Source: an uncultured Collinsella sp. (GTDB lineage: Bacteria > Actinomycetota > Coriobacteriia > Coriobacteriales > Coriobacteriaceae). From it: 25,057 nucleotides of DNA. Where the stretch lies: positions 1-25,057 of the forward strand of contig CAAEHI010000036.1 of the NCBI GenBank assembly GCA_900755685.1, read 5' to 3'. Positions 24,625 through 25,057 of the stretch are shown here, one piece after another (position 1 is the first letter of the stretch; every line of letters begins with the position of its first letter). Made by a program: the position numbers and the translations under genes. Under the pieces are notes generated by a model that was not told where the DNA came from, ran no database searches, and saw nothing but the letters and a program-made list of their open reading frames with translations.

Positions 24625-25057
24625 CACCGCTCCTTAAACGAAAGTTCGATAGTTACCTTGGAAAACGCGACGGTCACGCCGCCGTGAGCGAGCTTCGGGA
24701 AGATAAGTTTGCCCCCGTCCGCGAGCGCCGCGCGCTCGCACACGTTGTCGACCCCCACCGTCGCGCGCACGAAATCAGATGGCGAAATGCTGCCTTGGAC
24801 TTGCGACAACTCATCTGCAGAATACGTCGCAAGCGGAATATTGCGCGCGCGGCAGAAGGCGAGCAGACCCTCCTCGTGCGCCTTCACGTCGATCGTCGCC
24901 GCCTCGCGCACGGCCGAAGGCGAGATACCCACCTGCCCGCACGCGAGAAGAAACGCCTCCTCGATTGCTTCGGCGCACGCACCGCGACGGCACCCTATGC
25001 CCGCAACGATGCGGGGCACGACAAGGCGAAGCGGCTCGGGCGCAGGCGCCTGCGCCC
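24624..25057 (-). CDS. cbiG: Cobalt-precorrin-5A hydrolase, C-terminal part (cut by window edge)
   Basis: CbiG opens the delta-lactone of cobalt-precorrin-5A and releases acetaldehyde; it is a marker of the anaerobic pathway. The visible 144 or so codons match the C-terminal domain: IVAGIGCRRGACAEAIEEAF, then TIDVKAHEEGLLAFC, IPLATYSADELSQV and GVDNVCERAAL. The frame stays open from a GTG at 25019 to the edge, reading AQAPAPEPLRLV, which looks like a Pro/Ala linker from an N-terminal domain outside the window. It is therefore called partial rather than a stand-alone C-domain starting at that GTG. Confidence 0.92.
   Translation of the reverse strand, partial: AQAPAPEPLRLVVPRIVAGIGCRRGACAEAIEEAFLLACGQVGISPSAVREAATIDVKAHEEGLLAFCRARNIPLATYSADELSQVQGSISPSDFVRATVGVDNVCERAALADGGKLIFPKLAHGGVTVAFSKVTIELSFKER

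Noticed and set aside
24624..25019. A complete stand-alone CbiG C-domain starting at the GTG at 25019
   Set aside because: The frame continues upstream without a stop into a Pro/Ala linker, and CbiG is normally two-domain. A partial gene is more likely.
12182..25057. CRISPR array, prophage or defence genes hidden in the GC-rich half
   Set aside because: Every stretch is accounted for by overlapping cobalamin genes, with no spaced direct repeats and no foreign genes in the other frames.

Overview
The window looks like a chromosomal segment of a high-GC Gram-positive gut bacterium. My best guess is a Coriobacteriia member such as Collinsella. That rests on gene content, codon character and the palindromic intergenic repeats; there is no rRNA in the window to settle it.

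Layout. Positions 1-3016 hold two housekeeping genes on the minus strand: priA (cut by the left edge) and gltX. An intergenic region of about 320 bp with a 33-bp inverted repeat separates them from plus-strand metK, which ends in a strong terminator. A 121-bp palindromic element with perfect 26-bp arms follows, then sdaA (iron-sulfur L-serine dehydratase). Next come a membrane-anchored L,D-transpeptidase and a tightly coupled MacAB-like export operon (membrane-fusion adaptor, ABC ATPase, FtsX/MacB permease), all on the plus strand to 11970.

The convergent gap 11971-12181 holds a third palindromic element (13-bp arms) fused to a short remnant that reads like an IS21-family IstA transposase. 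From there to the right edge everything is one minus-strand cobalamin operon. In transcription order it is cbiG (partial) - cbiH - cbiET - cbiA - cobT - cobU - cobS - (degenerate CobU domain fused to CobC phosphatase) - cbiB - cobD - cbiP - cobO - cbiC - cbiJ. Neighbouring genes overlap by 1 to 13 bases (ATGA, GTGA or TGATG junctions), or abut at cobO/cbiC. This implies one polycistronic, translationally coupled transcript that starts outside the window.

How the cob genes work together. CbiG and CbiH mark the anaerobic (early cobalt insertion) route. CbiH, CbiG, CbiJ, CbiET and CbiC carry out middle and late steps of corrin ring modification. CbiA and CbiP amidate the side chains, CobO adds the adenosyl ligand, and CobD plus CbiB make and attach the aminopropanol arm. 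CobU, CobT, CobS and CobC build and join the nucleotide loop. The earliest ring genes (cbiK/X, L, F, D) and any B12 riboswitch would lie beyond the right edge.

The cob operon appears more GC-rich (sample lines about 67-75%) than the left part (sample lines about 48-62%). With the IS remnant at its downstream edge, this suggests acquisition as a block. No CRISPR, tRNA, rRNA or phage genes were seen. The most unusual items are the palindromic elements around metK and after the macB-like gene, and the degenerate CobU-CobC fusion sitting beside an intact CobU.
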